Assembly (NCBI GenBank): GCA_947489525.1
Contig: CANLDW010000008.1
Span: 26,603 to 90,602 of the forward strand
DNA from: an uncultured Psychrobacter sp.
GTDB taxonomy: Bacteria > Pseudomonadota > Gammaproteobacteria > Pseudomonadales > Moraxellaceae
Direction of reading: 5' to 3'
Length of the DNA: 64,000 bases
Position numbers and translations under genes: made by a program. This document shows positions 1 to 8,129 of this stretch, piece by piece. Every line of letters starts with the position of its first letter. The first letter of the stretch is position 1. The notes beneath the pieces are model-generated. The model was not told the origin of the DNA. It did no database searches and saw only the letters and a list, made by a program, of their open reading frames with translations.

Positions 1-1088
1 TTAGTATCGTGTGTTATGAATATTAATTGTGCACCAAGGTTTTCTTCTGAATTGAATAGCTCAACTATTTTTTGTGTCAATAATGGATGAAACCTAGCAT
101 CAAACTCATCAATAAATAAAACTGAACTATCTTGTATAGCCTTATAGATTAAGGGGCTCAACTCAAAAAGCTTTTTAGTACCTTCCGACTCATTTTTTTT
201 AAACATCATTGGAGCTATACCAATTTCTTTTCTGTCATCATCGAACTTTTTTCTTGAGGAAATTAAGAATTTAGACTTATTGAGCTTTTCTTTAGCACTA
301 TCATCTATATCCTCTGGTATATCTTCAATAGGAAACTCATAGTCTTCAATATCTTCAATTCCTATATCTGCAATCTTCAGCATATTTAGAATATACTTCT
401 TTTCCTTATCTCTACTCAATGAGGTTCTAGCATAATTATGAAGTTTTTCATCTCCAAGTCCATCAATTACTAAAGTAGATGTAATTGCATCAATTATTTT
501 TTTAGAAAGTTTAGAAAAACCAAAGCTAGCAAGTGAGGATAGATACAAGGAGTTATTCCTAAAAATCTCGTTGTCTTTATTATTTAGTAACTTACGTACC
601 TTATCTCCCTCCTGAAAATTAGTTTTATCTAGCTTTATGATTTCCTGATTATCTCTAATGAAATAAGGCTGTTCTCTGATAGTTTTTGTCCCAAATAACC
701 ACTCTGATATAACTTCCTGATCAGTTGCCTCAAATCCATAACGGTACTTTATAGAATCCAACCAAAATATCATCTGAAAAAATGTTGGCTCATTCTCTGT
801 TTCAGTTGAAAGTCTAAAATTATCAATTACATCTAAAGCATGATTATTCTTGACCGACGAATCAATAATAGAAAGAAAAGCAATCAAAGCGCGAGTTATG
901 TTACTTTTACCACTAGCATTAGCTCCGTAAATAGCTTTAGTTTTTAAAAAAGACTGCTCTTTATCGTAAATAATATTATTTTTATCAAAAGAATTTTTTT
1001 TAGATTTTATTTTAGCAGGTGCTAGGTTAAGAGTATTTAAATCCTTAAAGGATCTAAAATTACCAAAACTAAATTCTTGAAGGTTCAT
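1..1088 (-). CDS. AAA family ATPase, RloA-like (C-terminus outside window)
   Basis: This is an open minus-strand frame running off the left edge, 362 codons from the ATG at 1088. My translation shows an N-terminal strand and Walker A GANASGKS near residue 55, a SEGTKKL motif before the Walker B segment VLFIDEFDARFHP, and the H-loop FITHDT at the edge. This order (AAA_15/AAA_21, SMC/ABC-like ATPase) is typical of RloA-type and related ATPases of anti-phage systems, often with a RloB-like partner downstream. That partner would lie outside the window. The gene is much more AT-rich than the DNA to its right, which suggests horizontal acquisition. The ATPase family is clear; the defence role is inferred. 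Confidence 0.85.
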   Translation of the reverse strand, partial: MNLQEFSFGNFRSFKDLNTLNLAPAKIKSKKNSFDKNNIIYDKEQSFLKTKAIYGANASGKSNITRALIAFLSIIDSSVKNNHALDVIDNFRLSTETENEPTFFQMIFWLDSIKYRYGFEATDQEVISEWLFGTKTIREQPYFIRDNQEIIKLDKTNFQEGDKVRKLLNNKDNEIFRNNSLYLSSLASFGFSKLSKKIIDAITSTLVIDGLGDEKLHNYARTSLSRDKEKKYILNMLKIADIGIEDIEDYEFPIEDIPEDIDDSAKEKLNKSKFLISSRKKFDDDRKEIGIAPMMFKKNESEGTKKLFELSPLIYKAIQDSSVLFIDEFDARFHPLLTQKIVELFNSEENLGAQLIFITHDT

Positions 1089-1280
1089 TTCGTTATCACT
1101 ATATTTGTAAAATATATACGGAAATATATTTAAGACTAAGAATCACTAGTGTATACCTACAGTGTAGTTCAATCAAGTATTGAACAGTACATTAACACAT
1201 TGAACAAAATTAAGAATTTTAGTTTGAATCAAAACATACTAATCATATTACCAAATAGTTAGTAAGCGTAAGGTTTTAAA

Positions 1281-1286
1281 TATAAT
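1281..1286 (+). promoter_or_regulatory. possible -10 box upstream of the hairpin cluster
   Basis: A perfect TATAAT lies in the AT-rich gap between the ATPase and the hairpin cluster. I see no good -35 box, so this is weak evidence that the hairpin region is transcribed rightward. Confidence 0.25.
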
Positions 1287-1342
1287 GAACTATGCTACCA
1301 CCCTCATTCAGTAATTATTAAAACTTCATTGAGTTATCAATA

Positions 1343-1500
1343 GTCGCCTCGAGACGCGGTTTAGCCTCGACAGTAGCGGGTATACTTATGTACCCACTGG
1401 TTTGCGGGGACTTGGCTTTCCAGAAAATCATAGATTTTCTCTTGCGTCGGGGTAAGTGTCTCCCAGACACTTACTGTTTCCCTCCTCATATCGAGGCAAC
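1343..1500 (+). ncRNA. hairpin cluster, candidate structured RNA
   Basis: A roughly 160-nt stretch is bounded by an inverted repeat, GCCTCGA at 1346-1352 against TCGAGGC at 1491-1497. GCCTCGA occurs again at 1364-1370 and could pair with the same partner. Inside are three hairpins: GGGTA/TACCC (1378-1382, 1391-1395), AGAAAATC/GATTTTCT (1422-1429, 1433-1440), and a perfect 10-bp stem with a CCC loop (1452-1461, 1465-1474). An intrinsic terminator follows about 100 nt later. It does not match tmRNA, RNase P RNA, 4.5S RNA or 6S RNA motifs that I can recall. The bounded layout loosely resembles a retron msr-msd, but no reverse transcriptase is next to it. It could instead be a mobile-element remnant. 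Confidence 0.35.
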
Positions 1501-1596
1501 AGGAACACTATCAGCCTTTAGTCACCGCGCCAGTGGGCATATAAGATATGAGCGGATGGCGAGATTAGCTCCAAAACCCCAATCTCCCAAAACCAC

Positions 1597-1640
1597 AAAC
1601 CAAAACGCTCGCTATGGATATAGAGGGCGTTTTTTGGTTT
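1597..1640 (+). terminator. intrinsic terminator after the hairpin cluster
   Basis: AAACCAAAACGCTC (1597-1610) pairs with GGGCGTTTTTTGGTTT (1625-1640), including a small T bulge. It lies upstream of the avtA promoter, so it probably ends a separate transcript from the left. A smaller GAGATT/AATCTC hairpin (1561-1566, 1581-1586) precedes it. Confidence 0.5.
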
Positions 1641-1711
1641 ATTCATGGGTTAAATATACGAAAGATAAACGGCGATCAGCGCTTGACACCGCGCACATCA
1701 AAGCCCGCATT

Positions 1712-1720
1712 TGCTATACT
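1712..1720 (+). promoter_or_regulatory. extended -10 promoter of avtA
   Basis: TGCTATACT is a good extended -10 element (TGn plus TATACT) 68 nt before the avtA ATG. The -35 region is weak, as is common with extended -10 promoters. Confidence 0.5.
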
Positions 1721-1787
1721 AGCGCCACGCGAACCCGCACACTCACCTAATCAAACAGTCAGATACTGACAAGCGCACGGTAATCCT

Positions 1788-3137
1788 ATGAAATTCTCTA
1801 AGTTTGGTCAAAAGTTTATTCAGCCTACGGGCATCTCGCAATTGATGGATGATTTGGGCGATGCGCTCAAAAGCGATGAGCCAGTCAATATGCTGGGCGG
1901 CGGTAATCCGGCGCGGATTGACGCGGTGAATGAGCTGTTTTTAGAGACCTATCAAGCGCTGGGTAACGATGGTAGCTTTCGTGAAGACATTAATAGTACG
2001 GCGACGAGTAGCATGGCGAATTACTCTAATCCGCAGGGCGATGCTGCTTTTATTGATGCCTTGGTGGGATTCTTTAATCGTCATTATAACTGGAATTTGA
2101 CGTCAGAAAATATCGCCTTAACCAATGGCTCACAAAATGCGTTTTTCTATTTGTTTAATTTGTTTGGTGGGGCCTTCGTTAATGATGAGCTTGATGAGTC
2201 CAGTCAAGATAAAGGCAATAAGTCGATAGATAAGTCAATTTTGTTACCGCTTGCGCCTGAATATATCGGCTATAGCGATGTGCATGTCGAAGGTCAGCAT
2301 TTTATGGCGGTGTTGCCGCATATCGATGATATCGCGCATGATGGCGAAGAAGGGTTTTTTAAATACCGAGTAGATTTTGAGGCGTTGGAGAACTTGCCAG
2401 CGCTTAAAGAGGGGCGCATTGGGGCGATTTGTTGTTCGCGTCCGACCAATCCAACGGGTAATGTCTTAACCGATGAGGAAATGTCGCATTTGGCGGAGAT
2501 TGCCAAGCGTTACGATGTACCGCTGATTATCGATAATGCTTATGGTATGCCCTTCCCTAATATTATTTATTCAGACGTCACCCTTAGTTGGGATGACAAT
2601 ACAATTCTTTGTTTTAGCCTATCGAAAATCGGCTTGCCGGGAGTGCGTACCGGTATTATCGTTGCCGCGCCTGAGGTCATTGAAGCGGTTAGCGCAATGA
2701 ATGCGGTGGTCAATCTCTCGCCCACACGTTTTGGCGCTTCTATTGTCACGCCATTGGTGAACAACGATGCGATTAAAGACTTGTCTGATAACGATATTAA
2801 GCCGTTTTATCAGCAGCAAGCCAAAACTGCGGTTGCGCTACTTAAAAACGAGCTGGGCGACTATCCGCTAGCGATTCACAAGCCTGAAGGCGCGATATTT
2901 TTGTGGTTGTGGTTTAAAGATTTACCGATTAGCACATCTGAGCTGTATGAAATCTTAAAAGAAAAAGGCACGCTTATTGTACCGAGCCAGTACTTCTTCC
3001 CCGGGGTTGAGGTGGATAACTATAAACATGCGCACGAGTGTATTCGTATGAGTATTGCCGCTGATGAAGACACTTTGAAGAAAGGAATTGCGGTGATTGG
3101 TGAGGTGGTGCGTGGGTTATATGATAAGGCTAAGTAA
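1788..3137 (+). CDS. avtA: valine--pyruvate aminotransferase AvtA
   Basis: This PLP-dependent class I/II aminotransferase interconverts valine plus pyruvate with 2-oxoisovalerate plus alanine. The 449-aa protein follows the E. coli AvtA pattern closely: MLGGGNPA near 35-42, ALTNGSQNAFFYLFNLFGG near 110-128, PLAPEYIGY near 154-162, SRPTNPTGN near 217-225, and IIDNAYG near 247-253. The PLP lysine is K280 in FSLSKIGLPG. It is slightly longer than the enterobacterial protein because of an acidic insert near residues 130-150. It stands alone, with its own promoter and a strong terminator. Confidence 0.95.
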   Translation: MKFSKFGQKFIQPTGISQLMDDLGDALKSDEPVNMLGGGNPARIDAVNELFLETYQALGNDGSFREDINSTATSSMANYSNPQGDAAFIDALVGFFNRHYNWNLTSENIALTNGSQNAFFYLFNLFGGAFVNDELDESSQDKGNKSIDKSILLPLAPEYIGYSDVHVEGQHFMAVLPHIDDIAHDGEEGFFKYRVDFEALENLPALKEGRIGAICCSRPTNPTGNVLTDEEMSHLAEIAKRYDVPLIIDNAYGMPFPNIIYSDVTLSWDDNTILCFSLSKIGLPGVRTGIIVAAPEVIEAVSAMNAVVNLSPTRFGASIVTPLVNNDAIKDLSDNDIKPFYQQQAKTAVALLKNELGDYPLAIHKPEGAIFLWLWFKDLPISTSELYEILKEKGTLIVPSQYFFPGVEVDNYKHAHECIRMSIAADEDTLKKGIAVIGEVVRGLYDKAK

Positions 3138-3160
3138 AACCCTTTACTCTTAAAAACAAA

Positions 3161-3189
3161 AAACGGACTAATGAATAGTCCGTTTTTTT
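3161..3189 (+). terminator. avtA terminator
   Basis: ACGGACTA (3163-3170) and TAGTCCGT (3176-3183) form an 8-bp stem with a 5-nt loop, followed by a run of T. Confidence 0.9.
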
Positions 3190-3204
3190 ATGGAGTAAAC
3201 ATAC

Positions 3205-3325
3205 AGCTGACTCAATCTAAAATTGTTAAAGTACTGCTGGTATAAATTTTCCTTGCTTGCTGTGCGACTTCATCACTCCAGAGGCTGCGCAAAATTCATC
3301 CCAGCAGTACGTAATTAGTGTAGAT
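3205..3325 (-). repeat. diverged copy of MITE-like repeat (copy A)
   Basis: The core from about 3232 to 3310 is an inverted, diverged match to the elements at 30788-30950 and 42177-42323. It keeps the stretches AATTTTCCTTGCTTGCTGTG and CTCCAGAGGCTGCGCAAAAT and the flanking CTGCTGG/CCAGCAG arms. Its outer ends are decayed. It lies between convergent avtA and hchA. Confidence 0.7.
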
Positions 3326-3369
3326 AGCTTGTGCTTATCCTACTTAGAAATGGTTATATCAAAACGTTT

Positions 3370-4302
3370 TTAATTAAGCTCTTTCAATAAAGCCTTAGCA
3401 CTCATCTTACCAAAATCATTTGCCGCTAGAGGACCGTCACCTGAGATCAGCTTTCTATCTTGATGCGTTTGTCCAGATGCGAGTTTATTATCAATAGTAA
3501 CGCCTAAATCTTCTAACTTCTCGGCGAAATACCACGGCAGTGTTCCGGGCAGATAACCAATTTTTGGCATTTGCTTATCCATCGCGGTCGGAAATGCGAC
3601 CATCTTGTAGCCTTTAAAAATAAAATCGCGCTCAGCTTTATCTGTCTTATCAGAGCTGTCAGGACTCTCTAAATCAGCCGCCAATAAAGCCGCAGGTCCG
3701 TGACAAATGGCTAAGGTGAATAAATCCTTGTCATAACCCCAGCGTAACAATTCGCCAAGGTTTTTATCTTCAGGCAAGCCCAGCATCGCCCCATGACCAC
3801 CGGGGATAAAAATAGCGGCGTAATCAGTGCTGTCTGCCATATCGTTTTTGACAAAGTCAGCGATGCTTTTTGGGTTGTTAAGCTTGGACTTATACTCAGC
3901 GTATATTTGTTTGACGTCTTCATCGTCCTCAGGCATCGCCCACTGCTCGACTTTCACAGACTCGCCTGTTGGGGTAAATACATCCACGTCGAAGCCTGCT
4001 TTTTTAAAGTGTAATAACGGCACCATCATCTCAACGGGATGATTACCAGTATCAAACTTATTGCCGTTCTCCATGGTCATGTATTGCTCTTCGGTACAGA
4101 TCATCATGATTTTTTTATTGCCCGTGTACGGATTATCGTACTCGGTATTATCGTAGTTGGTTTTATTTGGTGCGGCTATCTTGAGCGAGGACTTAGAGGG
4201 CTGATAAGCGCCTGATTCGGTCTCTTGTGGCTCTAAGCCTAAGGTGCCTTTGGCCTTGTCTACAGTATCTTTGGCTTTATCTAATAGGTCTTGAATATTC
4301 AT
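3370..4302 (-). CDS. hchA: DJ-1/PfpI family protein, Hsp31-type glyoxalase III/deglycase HchA
   Basis: Hsp31/HchA converts methylglyoxal to lactate without glutathione and acts as a protein deglycase and holdase chaperone. The 310-aa protein matches E. coli HchA along most of its length: TGNHPVEMMVPLLHF near 85-99 with E91, KVEQWAMP near 117-124, AAIFIPGGHGAMLGLPE near 162-178, the nucleophile elbow AICHGPAA with C200 and H201, KIGYLPGTLPWYFAEKL, and a C-terminal DRKLISGDGPLAAN. About 60 N-terminal residues form a Lys-rich helix absent from the core family. It is monocistronic and convergent to avtA. Confidence 0.92.
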   Translation of the reverse strand: MNIQDLLDKAKDTVDKAKGTLGLEPQETESGAYQPSKSSLKIAAPNKTNYDNTEYDNPYTGNKKIMMICTEEQYMTMENGNKFDTGNHPVEMMVPLLHFKKAGFDVDVFTPTGESVKVEQWAMPEDDEDVKQIYAEYKSKLNNPKSIADFVKNDMADSTDYAAIFIPGGHGAMLGLPEDKNLGELLRWGYDKDLFTLAICHGPAALLAADLESPDSSDKTDKAERDFIFKGYKMVAFPTAMDKQMPKIGYLPGTLPWYFAEKLEDLGVTIDNKLASGQTHQDRKLISGDGPLAANDFGKMSAKALLKELN

Positions 4303-4438
4303 AACGTCTCCTTTTTTATGATTTATATTTATTCAATAGCTGGGAATGATAAATCTAAGGTAACAAAAGGAAGTGATATTAAATAGCAGAGAGTTTTTAT
4401 GTTTCGTAAGCTTTGTAAAGCAAAAATTCTGCACTGTT

Positions 4439-4855
4439 TTAGCGAGTTTTCTTTAACATTTTACTTGGTGAACTAGATGGCTGAAAAACCCTCGTCCAAT
4501 TATTAAAAGCAAATAGCACGAAAGGCAGCAAGCACGTATTAATGAGATCATGAATGCTGGCTTTAATATCGGTGCTCTTTAGCGCTAAGTAGCCTTTGGG
4601 CAATATGATATGGCGATTATCCAAGTACTCACCTGCCAAAGCCACGCTGATGACGACGACTAAGGCGATGATGGCTCTGGTATTTTGATTTTTGATGATA
4701 GGACGGAGTACGAGCAGACAAAACAGATAGACGCCGACGCCGACATAGATATGTAGGGCGTCCTTGGCAAGACCAGTTGTCTCAACGACGTTTAATTTAA
4801 AGGTGTAGAAGTCCAATGCTATCTCACAAATTTTGATTATAGAACAAATATCCAC
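4439..4855 (-). CDS. small integral membrane protein of unknown function
   Basis: The 138-aa protein has about four hydrophobic segments (near 27-50, 60-77, and around 105-118) and a basic C-terminal tail. I do not recognise a specific family. The pattern GLAKDALHIYVGVGVYL followed by GEYLD, then DLINTCLLPFVLFAF, faintly resembles VanZ/teicoplanin-resistance-like membrane proteins, but not enough to name it. It begins right at the terminator after hisH, so it may be poorly expressed or have another start. Confidence 0.55.
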   Translation of the reverse strand: MDICSIIKICEIALDFYTFKLNVVETTGLAKDALHIYVGVGVYLFCLLVLRPIIKNQNTRAIIALVVVISVALAGEYLDNRHIILPKGYLALKSTDIKASIHDLINTCLLPFVLFAFNNWTRVFQPSSSPSKMLKKTR

Positions 4856-4893
4856 AAAAAAGGTGAGTTATATTATATTAACTCACCCTTTTA
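4856..4893 (-). terminator. terminator downstream of hisH
   Basis: AGGTGAGTT and AACTCACC form a stem with an AT loop, with A and T runs on both sides, so it can work in both directions. It closes the hisB-orf-hisH unit on the minus strand. Confidence 0.8.
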
Positions 4894-4921
4894 TTCTGCC
4901 TTGTAGTCGAACAAGATCTAC

Positions 4922-5554
4922 TTAAACCTGCCACTCCACAAAATTCTTCAAAAGCTGCAAGCCTACGGTATGACTCTTCTCGGGATGGAACTGAGTGGCA
5001 AATAGATTGTCCTTGATAATACTGGCACAAAACGGCTGACCATAATCACAAATGGCAGCGGTTTGAGATTTATCAGTAGGCGCGCAGTAGTAGCTATGCA
5101 CAAAGTAAAAATGGGCGTTATCTTCAATACCATGCCATAGCGGATGGCTCGTATCTATCTCGGTGATGGTGTTCCAGCCCATGTGCGGCACTTTAATCGT
5201 CGCGCCTTGCTCGTCTGTCCACGTAGGATCAAAGGCTTCTACCGTGCCTTGTAAGATACCTAAGCAATCCGTGCCACCGTTCTCAGCGGAGCGCTCAAAT
5301 AGCGCTTGCATACCCACGCAAATCGCCATGACAGGCTTGTTAAAGATAGCATCGCGTACGACGTCATCGATGCCAGCCTCACGCATACCGATCATACAAT
5401 CGCGCATCGCACCGACGCCTGGGAAGACGATTTTATCAGCGGCTGCGACGACTTTGGGATCATTGGTGATGGACACATCGCTGCCGACATTAGTGAGTGC
5501 CTTGCTGACCGAGTGCAAGTTACCCATGCCGTAATCTAATAGTGCTACTTTCAT
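4922..5554 (-). CDS. hisH: imidazole glycerol phosphate synthase glutaminase subunit HisH
   Basis: HisH hydrolyses glutamine and passes ammonia to HisF, which makes imidazole glycerol phosphate and AICAR in histidine synthesis. The 210-aa protein has the class I glutamine amidotransferase layout: [10 protein letters not shown] at 7-16, [10 protein letters not shown] at 45-54, nucleophile C79 in AICVGMQ, and H190/E192 in FHPEKSH. Its ATG overlaps the stop codon of the upstream secreted-protein gene (ATGA), so translation is coupled. hisA and hisF are not adjacent, and a terminator follows. Confidence 0.97.
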   Translation of the reverse strand: MKVALLDYGMGNLHSVSKALTNVGSDVSITNDPKVVAAADKIVFPGVGAMRDCMIGMREAGIDDVVRDAIFNKPVMAICVGMQALFERSAENGGTDCLGILQGTVEAFDPTWTDEQGATIKVPHMGWNTITEIDTSHPLWHGIEDNAHFYFVHSYYCAPTDKSQTAAICDYGQPFCASIIKDNLFATQFHPEKSHTVGLQLLKNFVEWQV

Positions 5555-5958
5555 AATTCCTCACATACTAACCAATAATGATTAACCGTTGCATAACTAT
5601 TATATTCGGGGGATTCTTCGCCTACAGTGACAACCTTAAGGTTATTCCCATAGATATCAGCAAAGTTAAATATACATTGTCCAAGTCCTGTTCCTGCACA
5701 GGTTTCAGTTTCGCTATAACCTTTATTCCAAAATATTGCTTCGTTACCATAGCGGATATCTGAATCATCAGTATCGTTATAATCAATCCTATTCAACGGT
5801 TGCCAGCCTGCTCTTAGCAATGAAGCTCTAGCATCATGATAGCTTAGATTAGTAATAGCAGGCACTTCGCTATGCTGGATCACTGGACATTGAGCAAAGC
5901 TAGTATTGGCGACAACCATTGTGATGACAGCTAATGCAAGGGTTGTAGATCGCCGCAT
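5551..5958 (-). CDS. small secreted protein with PASTA-like motif, inside the his unit
   Basis: The 135-aa protein has a clear Sec signal peptide ([22 protein letters not shown], cleavage near residue 22) and several cysteines, suggesting a disulfide-bonded periplasmic protein. Residues 33-55 ([20 protein letters not shown]) have the form of a PASTA repeat, where a variable loop precedes xxAxxxLxxxGx. The start follows the hisB stop directly (TAA then ATG) and the end overlaps the hisH start, so it is translated as part of the his operon. Its role is unknown, and nothing in histidine synthesis calls for a secreted product. Confidence 0.85.
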   Translation of the reverse strand: MRRSTTLALAVITMVVANTSFAQCPVIQHSEVPAITNLSYHDARASLLRAGWQPLNRIDYNDTDDSDIRYGNEAIFWNKGYSETETCAGTGLGQCIFNFADIYGNNLKVVTVGEESPEYNSYATVNHYWLVCEEL

Positions 5959-6597
5959 TTAGAACGCCTCTTTAGTCGATGGCAGGGTATTGAGCGCCCG
6001 CTCATCATACTCACACGCCATACGTAGGGCGCGGGCAAAAGCTTTAAAGGTGGATTCAATTTGATGATGGCTGTTTTTACCTTTAAGATTATCTAAATGT
6101 ACGGTCATCCACGAGTGATTGACGAAGCCATAGAAGAATTCGCTAAATAGATCGACATCGAATTTGCCAACGTGCGAGCGCGTAAAGGGGATATCCATGT
6201 GCAGACCCGGACGCCCTGATAGATCAACGACGGCGCGGGTTAACGCTTCATCAAGAGGCGCGTAGAAATGCCCATAACGGCGGATGCCTTTTTTATCGCC
6301 AAGCGCTTTATTAAAGGCTTGACCCAAAGTAATTCCGGTATCTTCGACGCTATGGTGATCATCGATAAAGGTATCGCCGACGCATTTGATATCTAAATCA
6401 AACAGACCATGACGCTTGATCTGATCAATCATATGATCCAAAAACGGCACGCCCGTATCGACTTTACCTTGACCGGTGCCATCAAGATTGACCGTACAGG
6501 TAATTTGGGTTTCAGCAGTGTTGCGCTCGACGGTAGCGATACGCGCTGGACGACCGTACTGGTTTGAATTTTGATCTTGGTTATTATCGGCAGACAT
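5959..6597 (-). CDS. hisB: imidazoleglycerol-phosphate dehydratase HisB
   Basis: This enzyme dehydrates imidazole glycerol phosphate to imidazole acetol phosphate, a cytoplasmic step of histidine synthesis. The 212-aa protein is the monofunctional form, without the N-terminal phosphatase domain of enterobacterial HisB. It shows the paired metal motifs: [31 protein letters not shown] [21 protein letters not shown], and [21 protein letters not shown]. About 16 N-terminal residues rich in N and Q are extra. It is the first gene of the three-gene unit. Confidence 0.97.
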   Translation of the reverse strand: MSADNNQDQNSNQYGRPARIATVERNTAETQITCTVNLDGTGQGKVDTGVPFLDHMIDQIKRHGLFDLDIKCVGDTFIDDHHSVEDTGITLGQAFNKALGDKKGIRRYGHFYAPLDEALTRAVVDLSGRPGLHMDIPFTRSHVGKFDVDLFSEFFYGFVNHSWMTVHLDNLKGKNSHHQIESTFKAFARALRMACEYDERALNTLPSTKEAF

Positions 6598-6829
6598 AGC
6601 GACTCTCTATAAACAAAGGATGGATGCTAAATAATGACTATTAAATAGGTATTAAATGAATACTAAAGGGATTGATGCTCTTATCATAGCAAAATGGCGC
6701 TACAACGGCTACGGTGGGACGTCAAAGCCCGCCTTTATTTGCACTATTCTGCTAAAATATGGATTTAAGTATTATCAATCGCCTCTTTATACCACTCAAT
6801 ACGACACCACTATTTAAACAGGATAGGAC

Positions 6830-7258
6830 ATGCCTTTAGAAGCCATCGCTATTAATGATTTAAATGCACCCTTGATTAAAAAACCTGCTCGCGAAAACGA
6901 ATTGGCAGAGCGCTTGGAGGCCATGTATGACGCTGATGATGACCAGCCTACGGGCAGCGAGGTATTAAAAATTATCGAACAAGGCTTTGGACGGGGACAG
7001 TATTTGTACGTCGGCATGTTCAACGATAAACCTATCGCCGCTATCGGCTGTTTTGATGATGGGCAAACGGATACCAAGCGCTTGCAGTATTTGACCGTGC
7101 ATCCGCAAAATAAAGGCCGCGCTATTGATGCCAAGTTTATCAAGCTCGTCTATGATGCTGAGGTTAAAAAAGGCGTACGCCAGTTTGTACCTGTCGATAA
7201 AGATATTCACCAGATTATGAGTGAGTATGAACTATTACGAGTTAAAGATACCTTTTAA
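6830..7258 (+). CDS. GNAT-fold protein, possibly PanZ-like acetyl-CoA sensor
   Basis: The 142-aa protein has an Asp-rich N-terminal half, then a GNAT-like core: YLYVGMFNDKPIAAIGCF (a beta hairpin), LQYLTVHPQNKGRAIDAKFI (the beta4 strand and pyrophosphate-loop region) and a helix. The loop PQNKGRAI lacks the usual Q/RxxGxG/A form, so acetyl transfer is doubtful. This design resembles PanZ/PanM, which binds acetyl-CoA and regulates PanD, but panD is not nearby. An AGGATAGGA ribosome site supports the start. Confidence 0.65.
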   Translation: MPLEAIAINDLNAPLIKKPARENELAERLEAMYDADDDQPTGSEVLKIIEQGFGRGQYLYVGMFNDKPIAAIGCFDDGQTDTKRLQYLTVHPQNKGRAIDAKFIKLVYDAEVKKGVRQFVPVDKDIHQIMSEYELLRVKDTF

Positions 7259-7299
7259 GCTTAAATACCTAGTCTTAAATGATTAAAAGTAAAAAGAAC

Positions 7300-7328
7300 T
7301 TGACACTAGCGCCTATATTTAGTTTAAT
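7300..7328 (+). promoter_or_regulatory. promoter of tRNA-Phe
   Basis: TTGACA (7300-7305), a 17-bp spacer and TTTAAT (7323-7328) form a near-consensus sigma70 promoter ending 18 bp before the tRNA. Confidence 0.85.
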
Positions 7329-7346
7329 AGCGTCCTCAACGAAGAC

Positions 7347-7422
7347 GGCTCGATAGCTCAGTCGGTAGAGCAACGGATTGAAAATCCGTGTGTCGGCAGT
7401 TCGATCCTGCCTCGAGCCACCA
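7347..7422 (+). tRNA. tRNA-Phe (GAA anticodon)
   Basis: The 76-nt tRNA includes an encoded CCA. The acceptor stem is GGCTCGA/TCGAGCC, the D arm is AGCTCAGTCGGTAGAGC, the anticodon arm is CGGATTGAAAATCCG with anticodon GAA, and the T arm contains GTTCGATCC. It is a single tRNA with its own promoter and terminator. Confidence 0.98.
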
Positions 7423-7450
7423 TTTCGTTGACCCCATTTTAGATTTAATA

Positions 7451-7488
7451 AAAAAGCGCTTCAACTTTATAGTTTGAGCGCTTTTTTT
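7451..7488 (+). terminator. tRNA-Phe terminator
   Basis: AGCGCTTCAAC and GTTTGAGCGCT pair imperfectly, with A and T runs on both sides. Confidence 0.85.
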
Positions 7489-7601
7489 ATGCGTGTTACT
7501 TTTTAGTTTTAAAGTAAAAAGCTACATTCATAACACTTCTAGGCTTTTTTATTGCTGCCCGCTCAGTATACTCAATAAAAAGTATAGAAAAGAGCACGTG
7601 T

Positions 7602-8102
7602 ATGAGAGAGTTTGATTACGATCTAGACTATAAAAACCTAAATCTGCGCGAGCACCCCGAGCTATATCGCGTGGGTCGTGGTGAGCAAGGCGTGTTATTG
7701 GTCGAACCGTACAAGTCGGAGATCCTACCGCACTGGCGCTTTGCCACCCCTGATATCGCAACCGAGAGCAGTGAGACCATTTATCAGATGTTTTTAGACT
7801 ATCTAGATAATGATGACTTCGTTGGTGCGGATATGGCGCGTAAGTTTATCCAAATGGGCTATACTCGCGCCCGTCGTTACGCCAATCATAAAGGCGGCAA
7901 AAAGTACAAAGGACCAGTGCCAGATGATAAAAAAGGACAAAGCGGCGCGCATGGGCGCGCAGAATTACCACGGCAGGAGGAGGATCCAGTCAAAGCAGAA
8001 TCGGCGCGTATCTTTAAAGCTAAATGGGATAAGTGCCGCGAGAATGAGGACTATCTGCGCATGAAAAAAGAGCACCGCGAACGCTATAAAGACGTTGAAT
8101 GA
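7602..8102 (+). CDS. DUF4385 family protein
   Basis: The 166-aa soluble protein is rich in charged and aromatic residues and shows features typical of DUF4385: FDYDLDYKNLNLREHPELYRVGRGEQGVLLVEPYKSEI-type N-terminus, LPHWRF, YLDNDDFVGADMARKFIQMGYTRARRYANHKGGKKY, and a C-terminal KAESARIFKAKW. The family function is unknown. The Lys/Arg-rich middle could contact nucleic acid, though that is a guess. It lies upstream of gph on the same strand, about 27 bp apart, so the two may be co-transcribed. Confidence 0.85.
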   Translation: MREFDYDLDYKNLNLREHPELYRVGRGEQGVLLVEPYKSEILPHWRFATPDIATESSETIYQMFLDYLDNDDFVGADMARKFIQMGYTRARRYANHKGGKKYKGPVPDDKKGQSGAHGRAELPRQEEDPVKAESARIFKAKWDKCRENEDYLRMKKEHRERYKDVE

Positions 8103-8129
8103 CAACTGGATAATTGACTGACTCAAACA

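Noticed and set aside
1388..1750. 120-aa open frame over the hairpin cluster
   Set aside because: It runs through the terminator and the avtA promoter, has no ribosome site or recognisable domain, and contains the perfect hairpins, so it is most likely non-coding.
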